Under the pieces are notes generated by a model that was given only the letters and a program-made list of their open reading frames with translations, did no database searches and was not told where the DNA came from. This document shows positions 9,038 through 16,898 of a stretch of DNA of 55,379 bases, piece by piece. The stretch lies in NCBI GenBank assembly GCA_902789735.1, contig CADAOZ010000017.1, positions 1 to 55,379 on the forward strand. The letters run 5' to 3'. Numbering within the stretch: position 1 is the first letter of the stretch; every line of letters starts with the position of its first letter. The position numbers were made by a program, and so were the translations under genes. The stretch is from an uncultured Lachnospiraceae bacterium (GTDB lineage Bacteria; Bacillota; Clostridia; Lachnospirales; Lachnospiraceae).

Positions 9038-9583
9038 ACTCTATCATCTCCTTATGTTGCTGATATGTCTGCACGCGGCAGACACTTCTTCTTAACCTGT
9101 TTTGAACACACCAATAAGCCCTACCGCGTCCGTAAGGCTTCTCATGAGATCATGGATTCCCCCTGATTATTCTGTTTGTCTGTTTTCACGTAGTCATTTC
9201 TCCTAATACTACAGATGGATCATGGCCACTCTCAGATTTTCTCTGTCCGGTTAATCCTAATCTGTATGCTGTCCCTTACATTCCCGGCATATGCTATTCT
9301 TCACAACTCCACATATGTGTAAGGTATATATTCAGAATAAATCCATTAACAAGAATCTACCATGTTGTATCCGTTTTTGCAATCCGAATGACGCAAATGA
9401 TGGCTATGCAGTCCTTTTTCTGTCCCTGGAGTATCTTTTTATATGAAATCGCTATATTTTTAATGCGCTTTTTCTTCCCAATAACAGCTGTACCAGCACA
9501 GAATCTTAGCTATATGTATACACAAGAGCTGCTTTTCTGCCTATAAAACAGGGCTCCCGAAAGAGCCCTGCTTCAAGCATTAG
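9038..9583 (-). promoter_or_regulatory. Long leader region upstream of glmS
   Basis: 546 bases without a convincing gene. A 7 bp hairpin (9066-9072 with 9078-9084) lies about 20 bases upstream of the glmS Shine-Dalgarno. The expected Firmicutes glmS ribozyme core (for example a GACGAGG-type P2.1/P3 segment) was looked for by eye on the minus strand and not found. The remainder, AT-rich towards 9480, presumably contains the glmS promoter. Confidence 0.45.
9544..9570 (-). terminator. Terminator after the small membrane protein gene
   Basis: An 8 bp stem (9549-9556 with 9563-9570) followed on the minus strand by TTTTAT. It ends the unit that runs from the LytTR regulator through the repeat protein and the 60-aa membrane protein. 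Confidence 0.8.
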
Positions 9584-9766
9584 TCAATCACCAAAGTCCG
9601 CTACAACATACGCGTCATCGTATTGTGTTTCTTCCTGATGTTCTTCTATATATACATCTTCAACGCCATCAATCGATTTAAGACACTTGCGAAGCTTCCA
9701 GAGGGCAACGCCCTCTACGCTGATCAGGCACGCGAGAATCAGCATAATCATATAGATTACCGTCAT
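9584..9766 (-). CDS. Small single-pass membrane protein
   Basis: 60 aa. One N-terminal membrane helix (about residues 2-24) and an acidic C-terminal tail rich in Glu/Asp. GGAGG lies 7 bases before ATG, the start overlaps the stop of the preceding gene by 4 bases (translational coupling), and a terminator follows directly, all of which support a real gene. I do not recognise the family; it is likely an accessory of the upstream secreted repeat protein. Confidence 0.7.
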   Translation of the reverse strand: MTVIYMIMLILACLISVEGVALWKLRKCLKSIDGVEDVYIEEHQEETQYDDAYVVADFGD

Positions 9767-11040
9767 TCTTCGCCTCCTTCCCCACGCTTCATTATTTCTT
9801 TCACTTGTTTCACTTTCCGGCGATACCAGAGAAGTACCCTGGCATCGGAGATGATCACACCCAGAAGCGCCACCGCCGTTACTCCTTCCGCGGCCGTTGT
9901 TACAGCTGCGGCCGGCGTTATTTCTTCTGTCAGTTCCTCCGCTTCCGCAGCAGGCTGGCTGTTTTGTCCGCCAGTCGTTTCCTTCTGTTCCGGCGAATCA
10001 TCCTTGCTTTCCTGTGCCGGAGCAGCTGTTTCTGCCGTCTGCTCCGTCGCCGCTGCCGCTGTCTCCGCAGTTGAAGCGGTTTCGGCCGTCTCGGCGGTCT
10101 CCGCGGAATCAGACCGGCCAGCCGCTGTGGCGCTGCTGTCAGGCTTTGAACTGCTGTTTCTTCTGTTGCTGCCGCTACTCCTGTTATTTCTCCGGCTGCG
10201 GCCTGAAGAACTTTCGTCTCCGGATGAACCCTGGTCATCTTTCTGCGGCTTTTTGTCAGGTTTCGAAGGCTTATATGTATTTCCGTTCGAAGCGTTATTC
10301 ATATTTTCCGATTTGCCATCAGAAGGGGTTTTCCCGGTCTTATCCTCTCCGGAATCTTCACCGGTCTTGTCTTCGCCGGAGTCCTCACCCGTCTTGTCTT
10401 CGCCGGAACCCTCGCCGGTCTTGTCCTCTCCGGAGTCCTCACCCGTCTTGTCTTCGCCGGAATCCTCGCCGCTCCCGCCTTCACCGGGCTCCTCACCGGG
10501 ATCGGCCGGCGGATTCGGCTCAACCGGTGGATCCGGCTCAGCGGGCGGATCCGGCTCGTCCGGCGGATCCGGTTCATCCGGAAGATCATCTATAACTGTA
10601 AGCGTATAGCTGATACTGCTTTCATGATCCATCCTGTTCGGAGAGATCCGGACTGTAACGGTATAGGTCCCTTCCGACCAGGACACGCCTGAGAAGTCTG
10701 TCCAGTAATTGTCGGCCGACGATCCGCTCAGACTCCCGTCTTCATTCCGGTAAATGAATGCATAACCGGATGTCCCGGTCACCAGAGCTTCTCTCTGCCC
10801 GTCGGACATGGATTCGATCTCTGACATGGTGACCGTCACGTCACTGGCCCGCATGCAGTAATCATACGTATCTTCATGATGTCTGCTTCCGGAGGAGGCC
10901 GCGTAAACAGAGACGCTTCCCCAGATACTTTCCGCAAGCAGTCCGGCCGTCACCGCAAAGGTGATCAATCCGTATTTAATTGCTCTTATAAAACCTGACT
11001 CCAGACACACCTTACTCACACACTCCCATAAATGGATCAA
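9763..11040 (-). CDS. Secreted low-complexity repeat protein with terminal anchor
   Basis: Up to 425 aa. A hydrophobic signal helix (about residues 20-47) is followed by a small beta-rich domain (about 55-150) and then long disordered segments: a Pro/Asp/Glu repeat of six residues (PDPPDE-like), five copies of the nine-residue unit GEDSGEDKT, a Lys/Asn/Ser-rich stretch and an Ala/Thr/Glu-rich stretch. A C-terminal hydrophobic helix with a Lys/Arg-rich tail (WYRRKVKQVKEIMKR) would act as stop-transfer. It is therefore probably a wall-spanning protein. The start is uncertain: TTG at 11040 or GTG at 11019 with GGGAG close upstream. It is in the same unit as the LytTR regulator and the small membrane protein. 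Confidence 0.75.
   Translation of the reverse strand: MIHLWECVSKVCLESGFIRAIKYGLITFAVTAGLLAESIWGSVSVYAASSGSRHHEDTYDYCMRASDVTVTMSEIESMSDGQREALVTGTSGYAFIYRNEDGSLSGSSADNYWTDFSGVSWSEGTYTVTVRISPNRMDHESSISYTLTVIDDLPDEPDPPDEPDPPAEPDPPVEPNPPADPGEEPGEGGSGEDSGEDKTGEDSGEDKTGEGSGEDKTGEDSGEDKTGEDSGEDKTGKTPSDGKSENMNNASNGNTYKPSKPDKKPQKDDQGSSGDESSSGRSRRNNRSSGSNRRNSSSKPDSSATAAGRSDSAETAETAETASTAETAAAATEQTAETAAPAQESKDDSPEQKETTGGQNSQPAAEAEELTEEITPAAAVTTAAEGVTAVALLGVIISDARVLLWYRRKVKQVKEIMKRGEGGEE
10305..10475 (-). repeat. 27 bp tandem repeats encoding GEDSGEDKT
   Basis: Five near-identical 27-base units inside the secreted repeat protein gene, each encoding the nonapeptide GEDSGEDKT. In-frame copy-number change would lengthen or shorten the acidic stalk without breaking the gene. 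Confidence 0.8.
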
Positions 11041-11108
11041 ATCTTTGAAACGTCCGGGCTCTGCCGCATGCAGGGCCGCTGCTGTCCATTCTTCGTTCCG
11101 GTATGCTC

Positions 11109-11807
11109 TTATGACTTCCTTTCAAGATTGGCCAGATATCTGCCGCCGACCGGCAGCCTTTCCCCATTAAAAAGCGTTACTTCGGAGTGGGCTATATCCG
11201 CAATAAAGCCCCTTGCGACCAGGAATGACCTGTGGATCCTGACAAAATCATAGTCCTTGAGCTTCTCTTCCACCTTATACATGGTCGAATAGAATTCAAA
11301 GGCGCCTCCTTCATAATGGACTGTCAGGATCCGGTTGCTGACTTCAAAATAGTAGATCCGGGCGATCGGCACTGTTTTGTGCAGTCCCGCACAGCTGAGT
11401 CTGATAACTGCCTTATCCCTTTTTCTGGATCTGGCAAGCGCTTTTTCAAACACATTCCGAAATCTTTTGGACGAATATTCTCCGGGAACAAGATAATGGA
11501 TTGCTTCGACATCAAAAGCATCGAATACCCGGCTTTTTTCTTTTGTGTAAAAAACAATATCTATGTCTGTACCCTTTTGACGGATGGCCGCCGCCGCCGC
11601 CATCCCGTCAAATCCGCCGGGCTCGATCCCGAGAAAGATCAGGTCGGCCTTTTCCAGTTCCTCTGCATGAAAATCGAGGTCCTTACTGCTGCGCAGCCCC
11701 ATCCGGGTCACGGTCACAGGCGCTCCAGTCTCCGCGGCCAGCTCCGTTATTTTATTTGTACAGACTTCTCTGTCCTCAGGATCAGGCAGACAAACAATAA
11801 TCCGCAT
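11109..11807 (-). CDS. LytTR-family regulator with degenerate receiver domain
   Basis: 232 aa transcription regulator. C-terminal LytTR DNA-binding domain (about 130-230) carries the characteristic IYYFEV, FVRIHRSFLVA and PVGGRY motifs. The N-terminal half has a receiver-like fold, but the position of the phospho-acceptor Asp is Gly60 (FLGIEPGGFDG instead of the usual FLDIxMPGxDG) and the conserved Lys-Pro near residue 112 reads VPG. It is therefore probably not controlled by aspartate phosphorylation. No histidine kinase is adjacent. It likely regulates the secreted repeat protein operon 68 bases downstream and perhaps itself. Confidence 0.88.
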   Translation of the reverse strand: MRIIVCLPDPEDREVCTNKITELAAETGAPVTVTRMGLRSSKDLDFHAEELEKADLIFLGIEPGGFDGMAAAAAIRQKGTDIDIVFYTKEKSRVFDAFDVEAIHYLVPGEYSSKRFRNVFEKALARSRKRDKAVIRLSCAGLHKTVPIARIYYFEVSNRILTVHYEGGAFEFYSTMYKVEEKLKDYDFVRIHRSFLVARGFIADIAHSEVTLFNGERLPVGGRYLANLERKS

Positions 11808-11981
11808 TCTTTCATGCTCCTATGGACGCCGTGCCGCGGCCGCCATTTTCTGTCTGCAGGACAGTCCGGCGAATCTATCAGCACAATGTTATTTAAACAC
11901 GGTTCGCGTCCTAAATGTAAACTATGTTATGAATTAATGTTTTCAGGTTGTAATCTCTTCTGTCACTATTTATACAGCAGG

Positions 11982-12752
11982 CTATCTGCCCTTTGCAGTA
12001 TCTGTCATTTTATCAGAATAGGACTGTCGCCTGCGTCTGCGGCTTTCAAAAATCCGGTCCGGATTTCTATAAAAGATCCGTATAAACTGATCCTGCGGCA
12101 GGATTCCGGCCAGCCGGTCGGCGCAGATTCCCAGATCCGGGACTCTGTAATCCCTGTGGTGGGCGTCACTGGCCATAAAGCTGATGACATCTTCCTCCAG
12201 CAGCCGCATGCTCAGCGCCTGCTGCCGCCGGCCCATCAGTCCCATCACAGATTCACAGTTCATCTGCAGCAGAGCCCCCTTCGCAGCGAGCTCCCCTGCC
12301 AGTTCCGGCTCTGCCCAGATGGCCGGATACCGTTCTACATGGGCTATAACCGGGACCAGTCCCTGGTCCAGAACTTCATTTACATATCTGAAAATCCTAT
12401 CCCTGCCATGCCTGGCGAATTCGATCAGGATATATTCCGACTGGGCCAGTGTGACCGCCCTGCCGCTGTGCAGTTCATGCAGGAAGAGATGGTCGCAATG
12501 GTTTTCTCTGCCGGCATAAATACGCGGCCCCCGGATCGTACGCACGTACTCTCTCAGACGTTCAAATTCAATATCTACTTCCCGCTGCGATGTTTCGAAC
12601 ATTCTCTCCCGCAGGTGCGGCGTTATGATGATGCGGTCCACCCCCTGCCTGCTCTGCATGGCAATCAGATCCCTGGTTTCATCTTCATCATCAGATCCGT
12701 CATCTACATATGGAAGAATGTGGCAATGTATATCTGTCAGACCCCGCGGCAT
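11982..12752 (-). CDS. Second PHP-type protein-tyrosine phosphatase (CpsB/YwqE)
   Basis: 256 aa from ATG at 12752, chosen because GGAGG stands 5 bases before it and overlaps the stop of the upstream YARHG gene (coupled translation). Metal motifs: LTDIHCHILPYVDDGSDDE, TPHLRERM, GRENHC, IAHVERYP, MASDAHHRD. A basic C-terminal tail (RRRRRQ) is unusual. It is only moderately similar to the paralogue at 2322-3086, so this is an old duplication rather than a recent copy. Likely a phosphotyrosine phosphatase linked to polysaccharide or envelope control; its kinase partner is not adjacent. Confidence 0.88.
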   Translation of the reverse strand: MPRGLTDIHCHILPYVDDGSDDEDETRDLIAMQSRQGVDRIIITPHLRERMFETSQREVDIEFERLREYVRTIRGPRIYAGRENHCDHLFLHELHSGRAVTLAQSEYILIEFARHGRDRIFRYVNEVLDQGLVPVIAHVERYPAIWAEPELAGELAAKGALLQMNCESVMGLMGRRQQALSMRLLEEDVISFMASDAHHRDYRVPDLGICADRLAGILPQDQFIRIFYRNPDRIFESRRRRRQSYSDKMTDTAKGR

Positions 12753-12753
12753 A

Positions 12754-13836
12754 TCATCCTCCGATTTGGGCACGGCGGGCCGCCAGACGGTCGCAGTTAT
12801 CGCGCTCTATCTCATTCAGATTGCTGGCAGCATCGAACTGATCAGAAGGAATCGTCCCATGATACCAGTCAAACTGGCTGTAATAATCGTTCCAGTAGTC
12901 GCTTTTGAATATATATCCATTCCTGGCCCATATTTCGTTAATAGCCTGCTGCAGCTGATCGGCGCTCAGGCTGTTGATCTCCGCATCTGACAGAGATCTT
13001 GTGCTGCTGTCAGGGAAGATCTGGCCGCCGGAAGCTTTTCCGGAGTCAGAGCTTTCTTCGACTTTCACTTTTTCTTCCTGTTCTGCCTTCTTTTTTGCCT
13101 CTTCTTCCGCTTTTTTCTTTTCTTCCTCGGCTTTCTTCTTTTCTTCCTCAGCCTTCTTCTGCTCTTCTTCCGCTTTTTTCCTGGCTTCCTCTTCCTCTTT
13201 CAGACGTTTCTCCTCTTCCAGGCCGCCGTTTTCGATATAATAAATCCTGTACTGGAGGTTCTCCACATTGGTAAGGGATGGCTCATCCAGGTACTCTTCA
13301 TCGATCCAGATATCCTCACGTACTTCCGCTTCATACCATACGTAATGCCGGTAGAAATTCAGATAATCCTCATTGGAAAATTCACAGCCGCCTTTGGCCC
13401 GGATTTCCCGGATTGCGCGGTGCAGTTCTTCCACTGTCAGCGCGTTGATCTCTTCTTCGCTCAGATAGCGGCTGTCAGAATCCGGAAAGATCAGGTTCTC
13501 ATCGGTCAGTGTCGCGTCGATGACCTTTTCCCGGTTGGTCGACGCCTGCTCGGCTTCCTCCCTGGAAGCCTCTGCCTCTGCCGCCTGGCGGTTCTCTCTG
13601 GCCGCCTCTGTCTCTTTCTTATTCACCTGCTCTGTACTTTCTTCCCTGCTCCAGACACCGGTCGCGCCTTCGTCCGCCGTACTGCTCCGTTTCAAAGGGC
13701 CGGCAAGAATGAACATCTCTGACAGGACTGCAATGATCACCGCGGCCAGTACAGCAGCAATCAGTTTCCTCCTGCCGGGCCCGTCTCCTTTGTCCTTCTG
13801 ATTCGAATGGTCAGGGTAATTGTAATTTCTCGCCAT
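12754..13836 (-). CDS. Membrane protein with two YARHG domains and coiled coil
   Basis: 360 aa. Short Lys-rich cytoplasmic N-terminus, one membrane helix (about 24-46), then an Ala/Glu-rich segment, a first YARHG-like domain (AIREIRAKGG...YVWYEAEV), a long Lys/Glu coiled coil of KKAEEE repeats (about 215-265), and a second YARHG domain (INEIWARNGYIF...FDWYHG). YARHG is an extracellular domain of unknown function common in Firmicutes surface proteins. The gene is coupled to the PHP phosphatase downstream, a pairing that suggests wall sensing tied to tyrosine dephosphorylation. AAGGAG RBS 7 bases before ATG. Confidence 0.85.
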   Translation of the reverse strand: MARNYNYPDHSNQKDKGDGPGRRKLIAAVLAAVIIAVLSEMFILAGPLKRSSTADEGATGVWSREESTEQVNKKETEAARENRQAAEAEASREEAEQASTNREKVIDATLTDENLIFPDSDSRYLSEEEINALTVEELHRAIREIRAKGGCEFSNEDYLNFYRHYVWYEAEVREDIWIDEEYLDEPSLTNVENLQYRIYYIENGGLEEEKRLKEEEEARKKAEEEQKKAEEEKKKAEEEKKKAEEEAKKKAEQEEKVKVEESSDSGKASGGQIFPDSSTRSLSDAEINSLSADQLQQAINEIWARNGYIFKSDYWNDYYSQFDWYHGTIPSDQFDAASNLNEIERDNCDRLAARRAQIGG

Positions 13837-13990
13837 CTGTCTCTCCTTGCAGTATACAGTCTTTCATATTTTACAGTATACCCTAATTCTGCCAATCCGA
13901 AAACCGTACAGCTCTACGGAAATTGTTAAATCTCCATCGAAATATACGAAGCAGAACCCGCTGCAGTATCATAAAATCTTCTTCACAGAA

Positions 13991-14017
13991 AAACTCCCGC
14001 GGCTGCCGCGGGAGTTT
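13991..14017 (-). terminator. Strong terminator after the ricin/NlpC gene
   Basis: A perfect 12 bp stem (13991-14002 with 14006-14017, 3-base loop) with TTTTTC following on the minus strand. Confidence 0.92.
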
Positions 14018-14030
14018 CCATTCCGGATCA

Positions 14031-15227
14031 TTACCAGTTCTTCATGGTTACGGGAATATAGTTGCTGCTGTAAAGCTGGGAATAGGTATATGTCTTGTCT
14101 ACCTTCCAGGATGTTTTATTAGAGGGGACCAGACCGGACTGCTCTATACATTTGACATATCCATTGCCGACCGCACTGACCATCCTGACATGCCCGGTCG
14201 TACCGACTCCGTAAAGTACCAGATCACCGGGCTGCAGTTTCTTATATGCCGCATACATAGTATTACGGCCGTTCCTGGAACAGATTTTGACGGAATTGGT
14301 CAGACTGTAATGTTTATAGCTTCCGACTGCCTTACAGTAACCTTTCACCGGGAACATATAGTAAGTCGTCAGGATCGGAAAGCTGCTCCTGACCTTTCGA
14401 TAGGCCATACTGCAGGCGGAACTGCAGTCGCTGCCCAGATACTTTCTCTGGGATGCCGGTCCCACATACGTTCTGCCTGACAGGTAATATTCGAATTTGC
14501 CCAGTGTTGTATTCCTGGTCCACTGAGAATAGGGAATCCCGCTGTATGTCGTTCCCTTATACCATTTATACACACCCCTCCAATAGGTGATCGTCGTTTT
14601 GGGCGTCCATTTAATAGTTCCCATCCTGCGCATATAGTTGACGGCGGATACACGTTTTGAGCTGACGCTCCTGCTGGTGGTCTGCTTGCTGACGCTGACC
14701 GCCTTCAGCTTCCATTTCAGAGCGTTCGTCGTATTTTTACTGTGGACACGGATGTTGGTACCGCTGGCGCTTTTCCCGTCCTTGACGGCCAGGTAATTGC
14801 CCCGCTTGTTCTGTACATAATAGTAGCCGTTGCCGGCACTGATGAATCTCCATTTCTGGCCGTTGTTGCCTGTGTATTTATACAGCCTTACATTGGACCC
14901 GCTGGCTCCGGAAGTGCCTGCCACTTCAATGGAAAGTCCGGATTTGGCTGAAAGGATCTTATACCAGCCGTCCCCTGTGCTGGTCACATTGAATTTCTGG
15001 GCCAGCCCATCATTGGACTTATACAGCTGAATGTTGGTCTTATTTACAACGCCGCCGCTCTTACAGTCCATGACCTTATTGGAAGCAAGGGCAGTAACAA
15101 AAGTATAACAGCCGTTGCTGACCGAAGCCGCCGCCTCTGCTTTCTGCGCGGGTACGCCTGCGAAGACTGCAGCTGTCAGTACAGCTGTCAGCATAATGGC
15201 CGCAATCTGTCTCAGTATTCTTTTCAT
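14031..15227 (-). CDS. Secreted ricin-lectin / NlpC-P60-type hydrolase
   Basis: 398 aa. Signal peptide (about 1-32, cleavage after AEA), then a ricin-type beta-trefoil (about 36-175) with three QKF/QKW/LKW-type repeats and the NIQLYK, NVRLYK, NIRVHS pattern, a Ser/Lys linker and a C-terminal cysteine-hydrolase domain. Cys268 in GSDCSSACSMAYRKV and His346 in GTTGHVRMV, plus LQPGDLVLYG, match the NlpC/P60-CHAP fold that cuts peptidoglycan stem peptides. It is exported and presumably binds sugar polymers through the trefoil. It lies 48 bases after a sugar transferase gene and ends at a strong terminator. Its trefoil type is shared with the GH25 enzyme at 29.4-31.9 kb. Confidence 0.85.
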   Translation of the reverse strand: MKRILRQIAAIMLTAVLTAAVFAGVPAQKAEAAASVSNGCYTFVTALASNKVMDCKSGGVVNKTNIQLYKSNDGLAQKFNVTSTGDGWYKILSAKSGLSIEVAGTSGASGSNVRLYKYTGNNGQKWRFISAGNGYYYVQNKRGNYLAVKDGKSASGTNIRVHSKNTTNALKWKLKAVSVSKQTTSRSVSSKRVSAVNYMRRMGTIKWTPKTTITYWRGVYKWYKGTTYSGIPYSQWTRNTTLGKFEYYLSGRTYVGPASQRKYLGSDCSSACSMAYRKVRSSFPILTTYYMFPVKGYCKAVGSYKHYSLTNSVKICSRNGRNTMYAAYKKLQPGDLVLYGVGTTGHVRMVSAVGNGYVKCIEQSGLVPSNKTSWKVDKTYTYSQLYSSNYIPVTMKNW

Positions 15228-15275
15228 ATTTCCTCCCTCAATGAACAGGGGTTCATCCCCCTGCTGCAGGTATTC

Positions 15276-16736
15276 CTATTCAGCGCCCTCATGCCGGAGT
15301 ACGACACCGACCGTTTTAAACAGAATACGCGCATCCAGCTCCCAGCTCCAGTTCCGGATATACCATTCGTCCAGCCGGACGACCTCTTCAAAATCAGTGA
15401 TCTTGCTCCGGCCGCTGACCTGCCACATGCCGGTAATACCCGGTTTGGCGCTCATACGGATCCTGTGATGAAGATCATATTTTTCCCACTCGTCCAGTGT
15501 AGGCGGTCTGGTACCGACCAGACTCATATCCCCCTTGAGCACATTCCAGAACTGCGGGAACTCATCCAGCGAAGTATTGCGGATAAAATTGCCGATTCCT
15601 CTGGGCTTTCCGTTCTTATCCTTTTTCTCGCTGCCGATGATCCTGGGGTCGTCATCCATTTTGAACATCAGACCGTCCTGGATCTTGTTCTGCTCCATAT
15701 ATTCTTTTTTACGTTCTTCCGCATCCATATACATGCTGCGGAACTTATAGATCCTGAATTTTCTGCCGTTCTGTCCCACTCTCCACTGGGAGAAGAAGAT
15801 CGGTCCCGGAGACTTGATATAAATTGCAGGCGCGATAAAAATGAATATGATTCCCGTCAGCAGGCAGCCTGTAATACCGCCCAGAATATCCGCCAGGCGT
15901 TTCAGAGCTACATCTCTGACAGAAATGATCCGAATACTGGAAGTAATGACCGGTATCCCGCCAAGATAGCCATTTTCCTGCCGGGTACTGTTTTCCGAGG
16001 TATTCATGATCTGGAAGCTGTGATGCACTGTGATTCCCATCTCCAGCAGAGCTTCCAGGTACCTCTCAGGCAGAGTATAATTGACCGGCAGATAAAAAAG
16101 GACTTCATCGACCCATTCCCGGCTGAGCATCTCCAGAAAGTCTTCTCCGCGTCCATGCGCAGGAATCCCCATGATCTCCTTCTCGTCAGTACTGGAATTG
16201 GATAGCAGGATGATTCCCGAAATAAAGAAATCATGGTAGGCTGATCTCCGCAGAGTCTCAATCGCCTCTTCGGCCATATAACGGGTCGTGATCACCATCA
16301 GGGACCTGCGTCCCTTATTGTCCAGTCTTCTTTTATAAATCGCCCGCTTGCGAAATGTCCTGGTCAGGTAGGAAAGCAGCAGGTACGTGCCCATCATGAA
16401 GAGCACGAACCTTCTGGAGAACATCTGAAGCTGGTGTACTGCGAATAAATACAGGAAGTCCAACGCCATCAGAAAGAAGACATTCTTAACCGTGGCCCAG
16501 ATTTCCTGCAGGGTATTTCTGCGCAGGATATTTTTATATGGCTCCAAAAAGAAGTCCATCAGAAGCTGGATGACATTAAAAATAATAATCTGATATCTGT
16601 AGAGGATCACACTGTAGGGATTGCCCGCATTGACCAGCAGGACAAAGCTGAGAACAAAGCTGACCTGCAGACAGATCAGATCCAGCACGATGAAATCAAG
16701 ATGCTTGAACACACTGTTCTTTGCTTGCGAAATCAT
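15276..16736 (-). CDS. Polyprenyl-phosphate sugar phosphotransferase, copy 1
   Basis: 486 aa initiating glycosyltransferase of the WbaP/CpsE class, which loads a sugar-1-phosphate on undecaprenyl phosphate. Four to five N-terminal membrane helices, a central Rossmann-like domain, another helix (about 285-310), then the catalytic bacterial sugar transferase domain with FFSQWRVGQNGRKF, KFRSMYMDAEERK, NTSLDEFPQFWNVLKGDMS and the end KPGITGMWQVSGRS. Start at 16736 follows GAAGGGG. A close paralogue lies at 23357-24814; the catalytic domains are nearly identical in protein sequence while the N-termini differ more. Acts at the inner membrane in capsule or exopolysaccharide synthesis. Confidence 0.93.
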   Translation of the reverse strand: MISQAKNSVFKHLDFIVLDLICLQVSFVLSFVLLVNAGNPYSVILYRYQIIIFNVIQLLMDFFLEPYKNILRRNTLQEIWATVKNVFFLMALDFLYLFAVHQLQMFSRRFVLFMMGTYLLLSYLTRTFRKRAIYKRRLDNKGRRSLMVITTRYMAEEAIETLRRSAYHDFFISGIILLSNSSTDEKEIMGIPAHGRGEDFLEMLSREWVDEVLFYLPVNYTLPERYLEALLEMGITVHHSFQIMNTSENSTRQENGYLGGIPVITSSIRIISVRDVALKRLADILGGITGCLLTGIIFIFIAPAIYIKSPGPIFFSQWRVGQNGRKFRIYKFRSMYMDAEERKKEYMEQNKIQDGLMFKMDDDPRIIGSEKKDKNGKPRGIGNFIRNTSLDEFPQFWNVLKGDMSLVGTRPPTLDEWEKYDLHHRIRMSAKPGITGMWQVSGRSKITDFEEVVRLDEWYIRNWSWELDARILFKTVGVVLRHEGAE

Positions 16737-16898
16737 ATCTGTTTCCCCTTCAACACATTCCTCACCTGCCGGCCCGGCCGGCACCAGAAGAATACCTTAC
16801 TCATCTTAACACGGCATCCGGTCTTTGACTACGGGAACTCCTGTTTGAACCCTGCCACTGCGGAGACTCCAGTCATGGATTTCTGTCGTGGTCTTCTG

